Positions 18,702-27,091 of a DNA stretch of 38,288 nt are shown in pieces. The number at the start of each line of letters is the position of its first letter. Within the stretch, counting starts at the first letter, position 1. Below the pieces are notes generated by a model. That model saw nothing but the letters and a program-made list of their open reading frames with translations, was not told where the DNA came from and made no database searches. A program made the translations under genes and the position numbers. The DNA is from Lachnospiraceae bacterium UBA1766 (GTDB lineage Bacteria > Bacillota > Clostridia > Lachnospirales > Lachnospiraceae). Location of the stretch: NCBI GenBank assembly GCA_002314715.1, contig DCGY01000075.1:1-38288 (forward strand), read 5' to 3'.

Positions 18702-19820
18702 TTATTTGAAAATACCATATTGATTTAAGATCAGTGTGTTGTGCAAAAACAGTACGTCACAATCCTCTTCCAATTCTATCAGATTTTTTATATAATCGGT
18801 AGCCAAATATCGCAAATCGATCAATATTACGGAAGAATATTCTGTACAAAGCAAGGGTGCCAGACTGCTGGAAAAGGAATCCCGGATAATCACCAGCTGT
18901 CGGTCTGACTTGGCGTTGGAATTTCGGATTTCCAACAGTGCTTTGGGGCCGCCGAGAAAGACGTTATAGCCGTCCACTCCGGTGACTGCCGAAGCATCGT
19001 AGACGGGGATTTCCTTTCGGGTTTCGTAATCGTAGACAGTTAGGTTTTCGATGATATCATTGGTGAAATAGGTTAAAGTATCCTGGGGTACCAAAAGCGC
19101 CGCCTGCCCATAATAGGAACCTCGGAAATTGGGCAAAGATACGGTGGAGAAGTCTTCAAAAGACAAGGCGCTTCCCGTCTGCAGGGTTTCCAGAATTCGA
19201 TTCGCCACAGGCAAAATCGCCTGCTGGTCCCAATGTAAATCCGTGTAGTAATAATCCTCCCGGGTTAACAAATCCCGAAGTTCAATATAGGTATAATCCT
19301 TCATCTGAGACTGCACCTTTTCGTAAAGAAGGTCATAATCCAGGGAAAGATAGCCGTAGGAATCCGCTGCGTAATAATTTTTGTCCGGAATTACCCCATA
19401 GTAAATTTTGGCCTTGGTGTCTGCAAAGTAGTTTTGAATCAGCTTCCGGTATGCCTCCATTGCTTTGTCAACGGCTTGTTCGTTCAAGGGGTATTCCATT
19501 TTGTAGAGGCGATTATTCACCACGTAAATATCGTTATTATCCTTTTGAAATAAAAGGGCATATTTCATGTATGCATTTACGGTTCGAAGAGAATCCCGCA
19601 GGACAAACTGGTCCATGGCATAATCCTCAAACTCTGAGAAATATTGTCCCGAGAAAAGATTTTCCGTGCTGAACTGGGGCATGGTTTTCAGCTTTCGGCG
19701 CTCCGATTTGGAAATGGTTTGATCCGGAGTGAAAAGGTTGGCCACAAGGAAACCCACCAGTATTCCCAAAAAGCCCGCCACAAGGAGGAACTGTTGTATT
19801 TTTGCTGTTTTGTTAGACAT
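18702..19820 (-). CDS. DHHW/AlgX-like exported protein, probable acylation partner
   Basis: A 372-residue protein with an N-terminal membrane anchor (residues about 9-28) and an extracytoplasmic domain of the DHHW/AlgJ-AlgX type. The D-x-H-W element is at 194-197 (DLHW) in YYTDLHWDQQAILPVANRIL, and RDSF near 313-316 supplies the candidate nucleophile. Proteins of this type are SGNH-like acetyltransferases or esterases that work with an MBOAT to acetylate exopolysaccharide, as AlgJ/AlgX do with AlgI. Its ATG lies 15 bases after the MBOAT stop, behind a strong GAAAGGAGG site. The pairing with the MBOAT at 19836 makes the acylation role likely; the polymer is unknown. Confidence 0.85.
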   Translation of the reverse strand: MSNKTAKIQQFLLVAGFLGILVGFLVANLFTPDQTISKSERRKLKTMPQFSTENLFSGQYFSEFEDYAMDQFVLRDSLRTVNAYMKYALLFQKDNNDIYVVNNRLYKMEYPLNEQAVDKAMEAYRKLIQNYFADTKAKIYYGVIPDKNYYAADSYGYLSLDYDLLYEKVQSQMKDYTYIELRDLLTREDYYYTDLHWDQQAILPVANRILETLQTGSALSFEDFSTVSLPNFRGSYYGQAALLVPQDTLTYFTNDIIENLTVYDYETRKEIPVYDASAVTGVDGYNVFLGGPKALLEIRNSNAKSDRQLVIIRDSFSSSLAPLLCTEYSSVILIDLRYLATDYIKNLIELEEDCDVLFLHNTLILNQYGIFK

Positions 19821-19835
19821 AAAGCTTCCTCCTTT

Positions 19836-21239
19836 CTAAAATCGGAAATATAAAAATGGGTTAAAGGAACCGTTTACCAAAGAAGCGGTTACCAGGATCA
19901 AAATGGCCGGGTATACCAAAAGTCGGGCCCAGGAATAAATATTGGCAAGTACTTTGTTTCTTTGAAGAAGCGCAGTCAGTTTATAAATTCCGGGGGTTGC
20001 AAAAAAGACGGACAAAAGCAGTAAGACCAAATAACTTCTGACGTAGTACAGGGTATAGGCATTGGTAAGAGGCAGACTTGCACCACCAAACATTCCTTTT
20101 AGGAAGGAGCCGAAAGCGCCTAAGGTGTCCTGATTAAATAAGACAAAGCTGATATTGATAAAGAACAGTACATAAATATGGCAAAAGAAGGCGGGAAGCC
20201 TGGACAGCCACTTGCCCAGGAATAATTTTTCCAAAAGAAGGAACAGGGCAAAATAAAGACCCCAGAAAATAAAGTTCCAGGAAGCACCGTGCCAAAATCC
20301 GGTTAAAAACCAAACCACCAGAATATTTCGAAACCATTTGGGGAAGCTTACCCGATTTCCGCCCAGGGGAATGTAAATATAGTCCCGAAACCAGGTTCCC
20401 AGGGAAATGTGCCAGCGTCTCCAAAATTCGGAAATACTTTTGGAGAGATACGGAAAATCAAAGTTTTCCATGAAATGAAAACCGAAGAATCGTCCCAAAC
20501 CGATGGCCATATCACTGTAACCGGAGAAGTCAAAATAAATTTGCAGGGTAAAGGCGATGGATATCATCCACAAGGACAATACGCTTAATTCCGCTTCGGT
20601 TTGGAGAGTTTTGGCCAGTAAAGCCAGGGTGTTGGCCAAAATGCATTTCTTAAAAAGACCCCGCAAAAATCGCTTCACGCCCAAAGCCATATCCTCCATG
20701 GAATGGGTTCGGTGGTCGATTTCTTCCTGAACGGTTCGATAGCGTACAATCGGGCCGGCCAGGAGCTGGGGGAAGAGAGAAACATAGGTTGCAAAAGAAA
20801 GAAAATTGGTCTGCACCTTGGCATCTCCCCGATATACATCGATGACATAGCTGATAACCTGCAGGGTGTAAAAGCTGATACCGATGGGCAGGGAAAGCTT
20901 TAAAAGAGCAAAATCGGACCGGAAGAAAGCATTGATATTTTCCAAAAAGAAATTGCTGTATTTAAAAAAGCACAAAAGTCCCAGACTTATCAGCAGGGCG
21001 CTGATAAGCGGAACTTTTGCGTATTTCGTGTTTTTCAGTTTTTCGACCAGTAAGCCGTGCAAGTATCCGGAAAGTGCAGAACCAACCATCAAAAGAGAGT
21101 AAATCGGCTCTCCCCAGAAATAAAAAAACAGGCTGGATAAAAATAAAACCAGGTTTTTTAGCTTATTCGGCACAATCAGATAGGTGATTAATACAATTGG
21201 CAAAAAATAATACAAAAAACTTACACTGGAAAATAACAT
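19836..21239 (-). CDS. MBOAT family membrane O-acyltransferase (AlgI-like), leftward copy
   Basis: A 467-residue polytopic membrane protein. Family features are PIGISFYTLQVISYVIDVYRG near residues 120-140, FPQLLAGPIVRY, YFDFSGYSDMAIGLGRFFGF, FWRRWHISLGTWFRDYIYIP and FLTGFWHGASWNF with the conserved His317. The whole protein fits the clostridial/Bacteroides MBOAT type that pairs with DHHW proteins. The start codon shares one base with the stop of the upstream lipoprotein gene (TAATG), indicating translational coupling. Compared with the rightward MBOAT at 12936, the same core motifs are present but sequence differs widely, so this is an old paralogue rather than a recent duplication. Confidence 0.92.
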   Translation of the reverse strand: MLFSSVSFLYYFLPIVLITYLIVPNKLKNLVLFLSSLFFYFWGEPIYSLLMVGSALSGYLHGLLVEKLKNTKYAKVPLISALLISLGLLCFFKYSNFFLENINAFFRSDFALLKLSLPIGISFYTLQVISYVIDVYRGDAKVQTNFLSFATYVSLFPQLLAGPIVRYRTVQEEIDHRTHSMEDMALGVKRFLRGLFKKCILANTLALLAKTLQTEAELSVLSLWMISIAFTLQIYFDFSGYSDMAIGLGRFFGFHFMENFDFPYLSKSISEFWRRWHISLGTWFRDYIYIPLGGNRVSFPKWFRNILVVWFLTGFWHGASWNFIFWGLYFALFLLLEKLFLGKWLSRLPAFFCHIYVLFFINISFVLFNQDTLGAFGSFLKGMFGGASLPLTNAYTLYYVRSYLVLLLLSVFFATPGIYKLTALLQRNKVLANIYSWARLLVYPAILILVTASLVNGSFNPFLYFRF

Positions 21240-21841
21240 TAGTATTCCTCTCCGGTAGGTCCCATAACAAAGAACACCTTGTTTCCGACTACGTCCACGA
21301 TGGTTTCGTCAGCAGTGGTACAAACGTTCCAACTGGGATCGCTGTTTTCTTTTAAAGCGGCTACGAAATCATTTACATCTGCGTCTGCAGGCATTTCAAA
21401 AACATAACCTACGAAAGGAATGGATCCGATCATAGGAGCGATGATGGCACCGCTTTGGAAGCCCTCTACCGTGTAATTGTTAAAACCGGTCAAAAAGCCG
21501 GGCTGGATTTCCATAACCATGGGACCGATTTCCAAGTTTGCACGTTCATTGGCAGTATTTGCGATATCCATTGCGGAAGCATCGGGATTTTCGGCAGTCG
21601 CTGCAAGAAATGCCTGATACAGCATGGTTGCCATGGTTGCATCTGAATTTGACTCACTTGTGTTTTCTGCAATGGAAGACTCCAAAGTGGATTGTGTAGT
21701 ATCTTGATCCGAAACTACGGAGCTATCTGCAGAAGACGCAACCGAATTGGTCTCAGGGATGGGGTCGGAATTTGCGCCGCAGGCTGCAAGAGAAAGAGTT
21801 AAGGTTGTTGCCATAAAAAGTACCAATAATTTTTTCTTCAT
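21239..21841 (-). CDS. Small lipoprotein of unknown function, first gene of acylation operon
   Basis: A 200-residue predicted lipoprotein. The signal peptide has a Lys-rich start, a hydrophobic core and the lipobox L-A-A-C with Cys21. A Ser/Thr/Asp-rich linker (residues about 22-68) leads to a compact alpha/beta domain of about 130 residues that I do not recognise; it contains GFLTGFNNYTVEGFQSGAII and ends in a GPTGEEY tail. The ATG follows AAAGGAG. The gene is coupled to the MBOAT by a one-base overlap, so it probably takes part in the same cell-envelope process, perhaps as an extracytoplasmic accessory or as a sensor. No enzyme motif is visible. Confidence 0.8.
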   Translation of the reverse strand: MKKKLLVLFMATTLTLSLAACGANSDPIPETNSVASSADSSVVSDQDTTQSTLESSIAENTSESNSDATMATMLYQAFLAATAENPDASAMDIANTANERANLEIGPMVMEIQPGFLTGFNNYTVEGFQSGAIIAPMIGSIPFVGYVFEMPADADVNDFVAALKENSDPSWNVCTTADETIVDVVGNKVFFVMGPTGEEY

Positions 21842-21914
21842 AAATTTGTTTACTCCTTTATTGTAAATGTTTTTTGGTTTGCTTGTGACGAATCAAAAAC
21901 ATCTGCTATCACCT

Positions 21915-21923
21915 ATTTTAGCA
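21915..21923 (-). promoter_or_regulatory. Candidate extended -10 promoter for the leftward lipoprotein operon
   Basis: On the minus strand the sequence reads TGC-TAAAAT (extended -10) about 70 bases before the lipoprotein start, with no good -35 upstream. Intergenic bases 21842-22064 are AT-rich and otherwise hold only the opposite candidate promoter of the MFS gene; no terminator or repeat was recognised there. Confidence 0.35.
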
Positions 21924-22004
21924 CAGTTTTGTTCATATAAACAGTTGTCACTTAACTATATACACGAAAAATTTGTGTAAAAGTTTCAGAAAAATAAAAA
22001 AATA

Positions 22005-22032
22005 TTGCTTTTTCCTATTTTCAATCTAAAAT
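22005..22032 (+). promoter_or_regulatory. Candidate promoter of the MFS transporter gene
   Basis: TTGCTT at 22005-22010 and TAAAAT at 22027-22032 are separated by 16 bases. The predicted transcript would start near 22039, giving a short leader that contains the AAGGAG site at 22052-22058. The match to consensus is partial. Confidence 0.4.
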
Positions 22033-22064
22033 GTAACATAGAAATCCTTAAGAAGGAGTATTCC

Positions 22065-23249
22065 ATGACATTTACTTATAAGCATACCAAATACGCAGCC
22101 TATATCGGATATATCACCCAGGCTATCATTAATAATCTGATGCCCCTTTTGTTTGTGTCTTTTGAGAGAGATTTCGGGTTGTCACTGGATAAAATCAGCT
22201 TTCTGATTACCATGAATTTTGCCGTCCAGATTCTAACCGACTTGGTGGCGGCCAGACAGGCAGATCGAATCGGATATCGAACCCTTACCGTTCTTGCACA
22301 TATTTTGGCGGTGATTGGTCTGTCGGGACTTTGTGTACTGCCCTATTGGATGAATCCTTATGCGGCCCTGTTAATCTGCAGTGCCGTAAATGCCGTGGGA
22401 GGTGGTTTGACGGAGGTGGTTATTTCGCCCATTGTGGAGGCACTTCCCGGTGATGAAAAGGCGTCGGCTATGAGTATTCTGCATTCTTTCTATTGCTGGG
22501 GCCAGGTAGCGGTGGTGTTGCTTTCCACAGCTTTCTTTCTTTGCTTCGGAAGGGAGAATTGGAGATATGTTCCGATTCTTTGGGCCATCATTCCCTTTTT
22601 CAATGGAATTTTGTTTTCAAAGGTTCCCATCCGTACCCTGAATGAAGAGGGAGAAGGAATGGGCTTTGTGGAATTGTGCAAAACCAAAATTTTCTGGCTC
22701 TTTTTACTTCTGATGATTTGCGCCGGTGCTTCGGAGCTGGCCATGTCGCAATGGGCATCCTATTTCGCGGAGGACGGTCTCCGGGTTACCAAAACGTTGG
22801 GAGATTTGTTGGGCCCCTGTCTGTTTGCGGTTCTCATGGGAATTGCCAGAACCTTTTATGGAATCAAGGGAGAAAAAATTGATTTGCGGAAGGCGATTGG
22901 ATTTAGCGGATGTCTTTGTGTCATCAGTTATTTGGTTGCGGTATTTGCACCAAGCCCCATTCTGTCTTTGTTTGGTTGTGCGGTGTGCGGCTTGTCAGTT
23001 GGCTTGATGTGGCCCGGAACCTACAGTCTAGCGTCAAAATATTTCCCCCAGGGGGGAACGGTTTTGTTTGCGGTATTGGCACTTGCCGGAGATGTAGGCT
23101 GTACCGGTGGACCTACCTTAGCCGGTCTTGTCGCCAACGGCACCGGAAATTTAAAGACCGGTCTTTTGGCGGCAGCAGTATTTCCGGTGGTCATGGCCGC
23201 TTGTCTTTTGTCCGGTATGCTGGAGAAATTATCCAAGAAAAATGCATAA
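22065..23249 (+). CDS. Major facilitator superfamily transporter
   Basis: A 394-residue protein with about twelve hydrophobic segments, typical of MFS permeases. The A-R-Q-A-D-R-x-G loop between the second and third segments (near residues 66-72) matches the MFS motif A region (G-x-x-x-D-R-x-G-R-R type). The general pattern resembles sugar or FucP-like uptake permeases, but substrate cannot be read from the sequence. The start was set at ATG 22065, behind AAGGAG at 22052-22058; the earlier in-frame TTG at 22005 would add 20 residues across the likely promoter. It is monocistronic: the next gene is on the other strand and a hairpin follows its stop. Confidence 0.85.
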   Translation: MTFTYKHTKYAAYIGYITQAIINNLMPLLFVSFERDFGLSLDKISFLITMNFAVQILTDLVAARQADRIGYRTLTVLAHILAVIGLSGLCVLPYWMNPYAALLICSAVNAVGGGLTEVVISPIVEALPGDEKASAMSILHSFYCWGQVAVVLLSTAFFLCFGRENWRYVPILWAIIPFFNGILFSKVPIRTLNEEGEGMGFVELCKTKIFWLFLLLMICAGASELAMSQWASYFAEDGLRVTKTLGDLLGPCLFAVLMGIARTFYGIKGEKIDLRKAIGFSGCLCVISYLVAVFAPSPILSLFGCAVCGLSVGLMWPGTYSLASKYFPQGGTVLFAVLALAGDVGCTGGPTLAGLVANGTGNLKTGLLAAAVFPVVMAACLLSGMLEKLSKKNA

Positions 23250-23260
23250 AATCTTTTTAT

Positions 23261-23293
23261 GGAGGCAGGGTCAGGAGACTCTGCCTCTTTTAT
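23261..23293 (+). terminator. Intrinsic terminator after the MFS gene
   Basis: An 11-base stem (GAGGCAGGGTC against GACTCTGCCTC, one G-T pair) with a four-base loop is followed by TTTTAT. It lies 11 bases after the MFS stop and overlaps the last codons of the convergent germination gene. The U-tract serves the rightward direction only. Confidence 0.8.
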
Positions 23294-24728
23294 AATTCCG
23301 GCTGGGCTGCGCCTTGTAAGTGGGAGAACGAAACAAGAGGCGACAAAGAGCCTTACCGTGAAAGGGGAAAAGAGGCCAGAAATAACTCATTCCCCCAAAG
23401 GTGGGTGTACGGATAATGGACAGAAGAACCAAACAAAGGGATCCGTAAAACCCGGCCTTTCCCAAAAAGGAAGTAGATAGCACCATAAAAATACGATAAA
23501 TTCGCAAAGCATCGGCCAACTCGGGACTGGATAGGGTAAGTCCGGCCAGTAAAGTAATGCCTCCGTAGAAGAGAAACTCCGGGGAAGCCCAGTTCAGAGT
23601 GACCGCCATATCACCAATGATTAAGCCGCCCACAATGGATAAAGGTCCGGACTGCTTTCCTGCATTCAGGGTAGAAGCGAAGCGGAATAAATCCAAAAAC
23701 AGTTCTACCGCAATAACATAAAAAATGATGCGGGGAGTTTGCATTTGTCCGGTGCTTATGAGATTCCATTTGTCCCGAAAGTCCGGATAGCAGGTGGTTA
23801 GGAGCAAAAATACCGGCATCAGTAACAGGTTAATCGGCATGCAAAGAAAACGAAGCAGTCGAAAATAGGTGCCGGCCAGAGGGTTTTTCAGATAATCCTC
23901 CGGGCTTTGGGTAAACTGAAAAATGGTGCAGGGCAGGATTAAAGCCATGGGAGAATTATCCACCAGCAAAAGGATATGTCCCTCTGTTAAATAACTGCAG
24001 GCCACGTCCGGTCTTTGAGTCAATTGCATACAGGGCATGATGGAAAGGCAGCGTTTTGGCACCAATAATTCCAGGAGACTCATGGCTCCCATGGTAAGGG
24101 TGGAGGCTTTTATCTTTTCCAGGGATTCCCGAAGCTTTTCCAAAAGAGAGGTATTCACCAAATCGCCCAGATAGCAAATAGCCACATCGGTTTGACTTAC
24201 GGTACCGATTTGCAGCTTTTCGAAAACCAGGTGGGGACTTCGAACTCTTCGACGTACCAGACAGGTATTGGAGGATAAGGTTTCCACGAAACCGTCTCTG
24301 GCACCGCGGGTCATTTGTTCCATTTCCGGCTCGTCCATTCCCCGCTTCGGGTAGGAACGAACGTCCAGAACAATGGCTTCGTCATAGCCTTCCACAAAGA
24401 TTGCACAGGGACCGCTTAACAGCTGTAATATAATCTCATCAAAGGAATCGCTGACGGAGGTTTGGGCATATCCGATTTTCTGCTCGATCAGAGACTTGGC
24501 TGTTTCGAAATCAAAGGCCTCCAAAAAGGAAGGATTTTGCAGGTCCGCCAGAATATCATTGATTAAATTCATTTCACATAAGCCGTTGATGCAGACAAAG
24601 TAGGCATTCCGATTGGCAATCACCAAGGTCCTGGCAATCAGGTCATAGCTTGTTCCAATCGGAAGGCAGTTTTTCAGATAGGCAATATTTTCTGCCAGAT
24701 GTTTGGATACCCTGAGAGATGAATTCAT
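23271..24728 (-). CDS. SpoVAF/GerA-family spore germination membrane protein
   Basis: A 485-residue protein of the GerA A-subunit family, closest in feel to SpoVAF (about 490 residues). The hallmark SYPKRGMDEPEMEQMTRG, directly followed by ARDGFVE, corresponds to the family pattern YPGR-x-PEEPD-x-ERVVRG-x-RDGF; LVRRRVRSP, QTDVAICYL, QRPDVACSYLTEGHILLLVDN and the loop SPEDY are also typical. An N-terminal soluble domain of about 270 residues is followed by five or so membrane segments. These proteins sit in the spore inner membrane; SpoVAF works with FigP or the SpoVA channel during germination. No SpoVA, B- or C-subunit gene is adjacent. The ATG follows AAAGGAA. Whether it is SpoVAF itself or another stand-alone A-subunit cannot be settled here. 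Confidence 0.9.
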   Translation of the reverse strand: MNSSLRVSKHLAENIAYLKNCLPIGTSYDLIARTLVIANRNAYFVCINGLCEMNLINDILADLQNPSFLEAFDFETAKSLIEQKIGYAQTSVSDSFDEIILQLLSGPCAIFVEGYDEAIVLDVRSYPKRGMDEPEMEQMTRGARDGFVETLSSNTCLVRRRVRSPHLVFEKLQIGTVSQTDVAICYLGDLVNTSLLEKLRESLEKIKASTLTMGAMSLLELLVPKRCLSIMPCMQLTQRPDVACSYLTEGHILLLVDNSPMALILPCTIFQFTQSPEDYLKNPLAGTYFRLLRFLCMPINLLLMPVFLLLTTCYPDFRDKWNLISTGQMQTPRIIFYVIAVELFLDLFRFASTLNAGKQSGPLSIVGGLIIGDMAVTLNWASPEFLFYGGITLLAGLTLSSPELADALRIYRIFMVLSTSFLGKAGFYGSLCLVLLSIIRTPTFGGMSYFWPLFPFHGKALCRLLFRSPTYKAQPSRNYKRGRVS

Positions 24729-24837
24729 AGACAGTTGTTCCTTTCGCTTCCGATACCGGTTCTTGGAGGTTAGTCTGTCCCGTCCGATAAAGTTTATGCA
24801 TGGCCAGAAAGGAAAGCTTCTTTGGGGGCGAAACTCT

Positions 24838-24867
24838 TTGGTTTTTTCCGGGAGAGTGTGGTATAAT
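24838..24867 (+). promoter_or_regulatory. Promoter of the sialyltransferase-like glycosyltransferase operon
   Basis: TTGGTT at 24838-24843 and a perfect TATAAT at 24862-24867 are separated by 18 bases, about 31 bases before the ATG at 24899. The ribosome-binding site GGAGG at 24889-24893 lies between. It is in the 170-base divergent gap with the germination gene. Confidence 0.7.
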
Positions 24868-24898
24868 ATGGTTATTCTTTTGGTTGACGGAGGTTTTC

Positions 24899-25972
24899 AT
24901 GGGCAGTCGAATTTATGTATGCCATACCTTTTATCATGTATATGTGACTTTTTTGAAGGAGTTTGCATTGCCCAAGGAGAAACAGGGTGAAGCAACACTG
25001 GTGCTCAGCAATATGTCCACTGAATTTTTCGATTTAAAGGACCGTATTCGGGCATTGGATTATTTCAAGGAAGTCATTGAATTTGATGAGCAGAGAGCGG
25101 AGAATTTCCCGGAGCTGGCCAAGTACAGAACCCCCTCGAAAAATGGGGTGATGGCCTTGTGGAAGCGATTTCTGTTTACTAAGAAATTCGGAAAAATAGA
25201 GTCTGAGTATATTCCGGTGGATTTTCGCAAATATGAGGAGCGCTATGTATTTTGTGACAGTGATCCCATCGGTTATTATTTGAATTATAAGCACATTCCT
25301 TATCATGCGCTGGAAGACGGTCTGAATACACTGGTGCAATTTAATGCGGCCAGATACGATAACCGGGGCAATTTTGAGGTGAAGGCGTTTATGTCTTCCA
25401 AACTGAACCTGATTTTTATTCAGAACGGCTACGGAAAATATTGTATTGATATGGAAGTTAACGATATCAGCAAAATCGAATATCCATGCGAGAAGTTTGT
25501 GGAGGTGCCCAGACAGAATTTGATTCAACGTTTGCAACAGGATGAGAAGGATATCCTGCTTCGTGCCTTTGTAAAGGATATGGACAAGATTGTCACAGAC
25601 CTGCGTTCCGGGGAAAACCATGACAACAAAGTTTTGATTCTCACAGAGCCGCTTTGCGATTTGGGTACCAGAGAGCGTATTTTCCATGACATTATTGATA
25701 CTTACGGCAAGAATGCCCAGGTGATTTTAAAGCCCCATCCCAGGGATGAACTGGATTATAAAACTCTGTTTCCGGAGTATACCATGATTGAGAAGACGGT
25801 TCCCATGGAAATGCTTGGATTTATGAAGGATATTGTTTTTGAGAAGGTTATTTCCGTTTTTACCCCCTTGGAGGGAATTACCTTTGCCAAGGAGAAGATT
25901 CGTCTGGGAAATGATTTTATGGATTTGTACGAGGCACCGGAAATTCATCGACAGAATGAAAAGATAAAATAG
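24899..25972 (+). CDS. Glycosyltransferase with bacterial sialyltransferase motifs (GT52-like)
   Basis: A 357-residue protein beginning MGSRIYVCHTFYHVYVTFLK, typical of the GT52/polysialyltransferase-like GT-B group. The three motifs shared by bacterial sialyltransferases of this type are present: E139-D-G (EDG), H280-P281 in LKPHPRD, and a Ser/Thr motif in S319-V-F-T322. These motifs bind CMP-sugar donors in characterised enzymes, but homologues in Firmicutes may use other donors, so sialic acid is not proven; no NeuB or NeuA gene is in the window. The start ATG 24899 follows GGAGG and a promoter at 24838-24867; an upstream in-frame ATG at 24800 would lie before the promoter. A GT2 gene follows after nine bases. 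Confidence 0.8.
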   Translation: MGSRIYVCHTFYHVYVTFLKEFALPKEKQGEATLVLSNMSTEFFDLKDRIRALDYFKEVIEFDEQRAENFPELAKYRTPSKNGVMALWKRFLFTKKFGKIESEYIPVDFRKYEERYVFCDSDPIGYYLNYKHIPYHALEDGLNTLVQFNAARYDNRGNFEVKAFMSSKLNLIFIQNGYGKYCIDMEVNDISKIEYPCEKFVEVPRQNLIQRLQQDEKDILLRAFVKDMDKIVTDLRSGENHDNKVLILTEPLCDLGTRERIFHDIIDTYGKNAQVILKPHPRDELDYKTLFPEYTMIEKTVPMEMLGFMKDIVFEKVISVFTPLEGITFAKEKIRLGNDFMDLYEAPEIHRQNEKIK

Positions 25973-25981
25973 GAGAAGCCC

Positions 25982-27016
25982 ATGCGACTAAGTATTATTG
26001 TGCCGGTTTACAATATGATGGCCGGAAATAAACTGAAATATTGTCTGGAATCTTTGGTACATCAGACTATTGACGACTACGAGATAATTGCGGTCAATGA
26101 TGCTTCTACCGATGATTCCTATGAGCTGCTAAAAAAATACGATACCATTTACGGAGAGAAGTTTCATGCCGTGAATCTTCCCCGGAATATGAGACAGGGC
26201 GGAGCCAAAAATGCCGGCCTGGATTTGGCCAAGGGTGATTACATCGGTTTCGTGGACAGTGATGATTGGATTGCTTCGGATATGTATGAAAGACTGCTTC
26301 GAAAGGCAGAAGAAACCGGCGCGGATATGGTAGGCTGTGATTATTGTCTTACGGACCATCAGGGCGTGGACATGGGTACCCGGGTGGAAAATAACCGGGT
26401 GTCTCAGTCCGGTGTGCTGGATGACGAGAAATATAAGAGTCTGATTTTGGATTCCGGTTCTTTGGTAGTAAAGATTTATAAACGCAGTATGTTTGAAGCC
26501 CCCAGACTTCGTTTCCCGGAGAGAATGTTTTATGAGGACAATGCGGTGGCTACGGATTTGATGCTTCGCGCAAAGCACTTTGAATATATTCCGGAGTGCA
26601 TGTATTATTATTACCAGCATTCCGCTTCTACGGTACACAGCTTTTCCAAGGAAAAATGTATGGACCGCCTAAAAGCAATGGATTTGATGCTGACTGCCGC
26701 AAAGCATGACGGTCATTTGGAGAAATACAGAGACGAAATTTGTTTCCGTTATACGAACCTGGCTTATATGAATACCCTGTTTACTTATATGTTTGGGGAC
26801 CAACCCAAGGAATTAGCCTTTATCCGCATGCTGGGCAAGCGAATGAAACAGGCTTTTCCGGATTTTCAGGAAAATCCCTATTACTTGAAGCGCGCTACCA
26901 AGGAAGAGCGAAAACTCATGGGACTTCAGCAAAAATCGACTTTGTTGTTTGTACTTTATTTTAAGCTGTTGTATTTCGTGCGTAATCTGAGAAAAAAGCG
27001 GAAAACGACGGCTTAA
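25982..27016 (+). CDS. Glycosyltransferase family 2
   Basis: A 344-residue GT-A fold glycosyltransferase. The N-terminus has SIIVPVYN, then DYEIIAVNDASTDDS, the metal-binding D92-S-D94 (FVDSDDW), and MFYEDNAVATDLMLRA, all hallmarks of the GT2 family. The C-terminal 130 residues are helical and end in a basic tail, suggesting membrane association. The ATG is nine bases after the preceding GT gene and follows AGGAG, so both act on the same glycan. Acceptor and donor cannot be inferred. Confidence 0.92.
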   Translation: MRLSIIVPVYNMMAGNKLKYCLESLVHQTIDDYEIIAVNDASTDDSYELLKKYDTIYGEKFHAVNLPRNMRQGGAKNAGLDLAKGDYIGFVDSDDWIASDMYERLLRKAEETGADMVGCDYCLTDHQGVDMGTRVENNRVSQSGVLDDEKYKSLILDSGSLVVKIYKRSMFEAPRLRFPERMFYEDNAVATDLMLRAKHFEYIPECMYYYYQHSASTVHSFSKEKCMDRLKAMDLMLTAAKHDGHLEKYRDEICFRYTNLAYMNTLFTYMFGDQPKELAFIRMLGKRMKQAFPDFQENPYYLKRATKEERKLMGLQQKSTLLFVLYFKLLYFVRNLRKKRKTTA

Positions 27017-27091
27017 TGGATTCGTTGGAAACCATCGGGGAGTCGGTGAAAAAGTGTGATGGTGTTTCCGGTCGGAAAGTTGAGGAAAAAG

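Noticed and set aside
22910..23416. Open frame of 168 codons overlapping the end of the MFS gene and running into the germination gene region
   Set aside because: Cys/Arg-rich composition typical of a shadow frame; it crosses a terminator and two well-supported genes.
25034..25687. Open frame of 217 codons on the minus strand
   Set aside because: It is antisense to the sialyltransferase-like gene and gives no recognisable protein.
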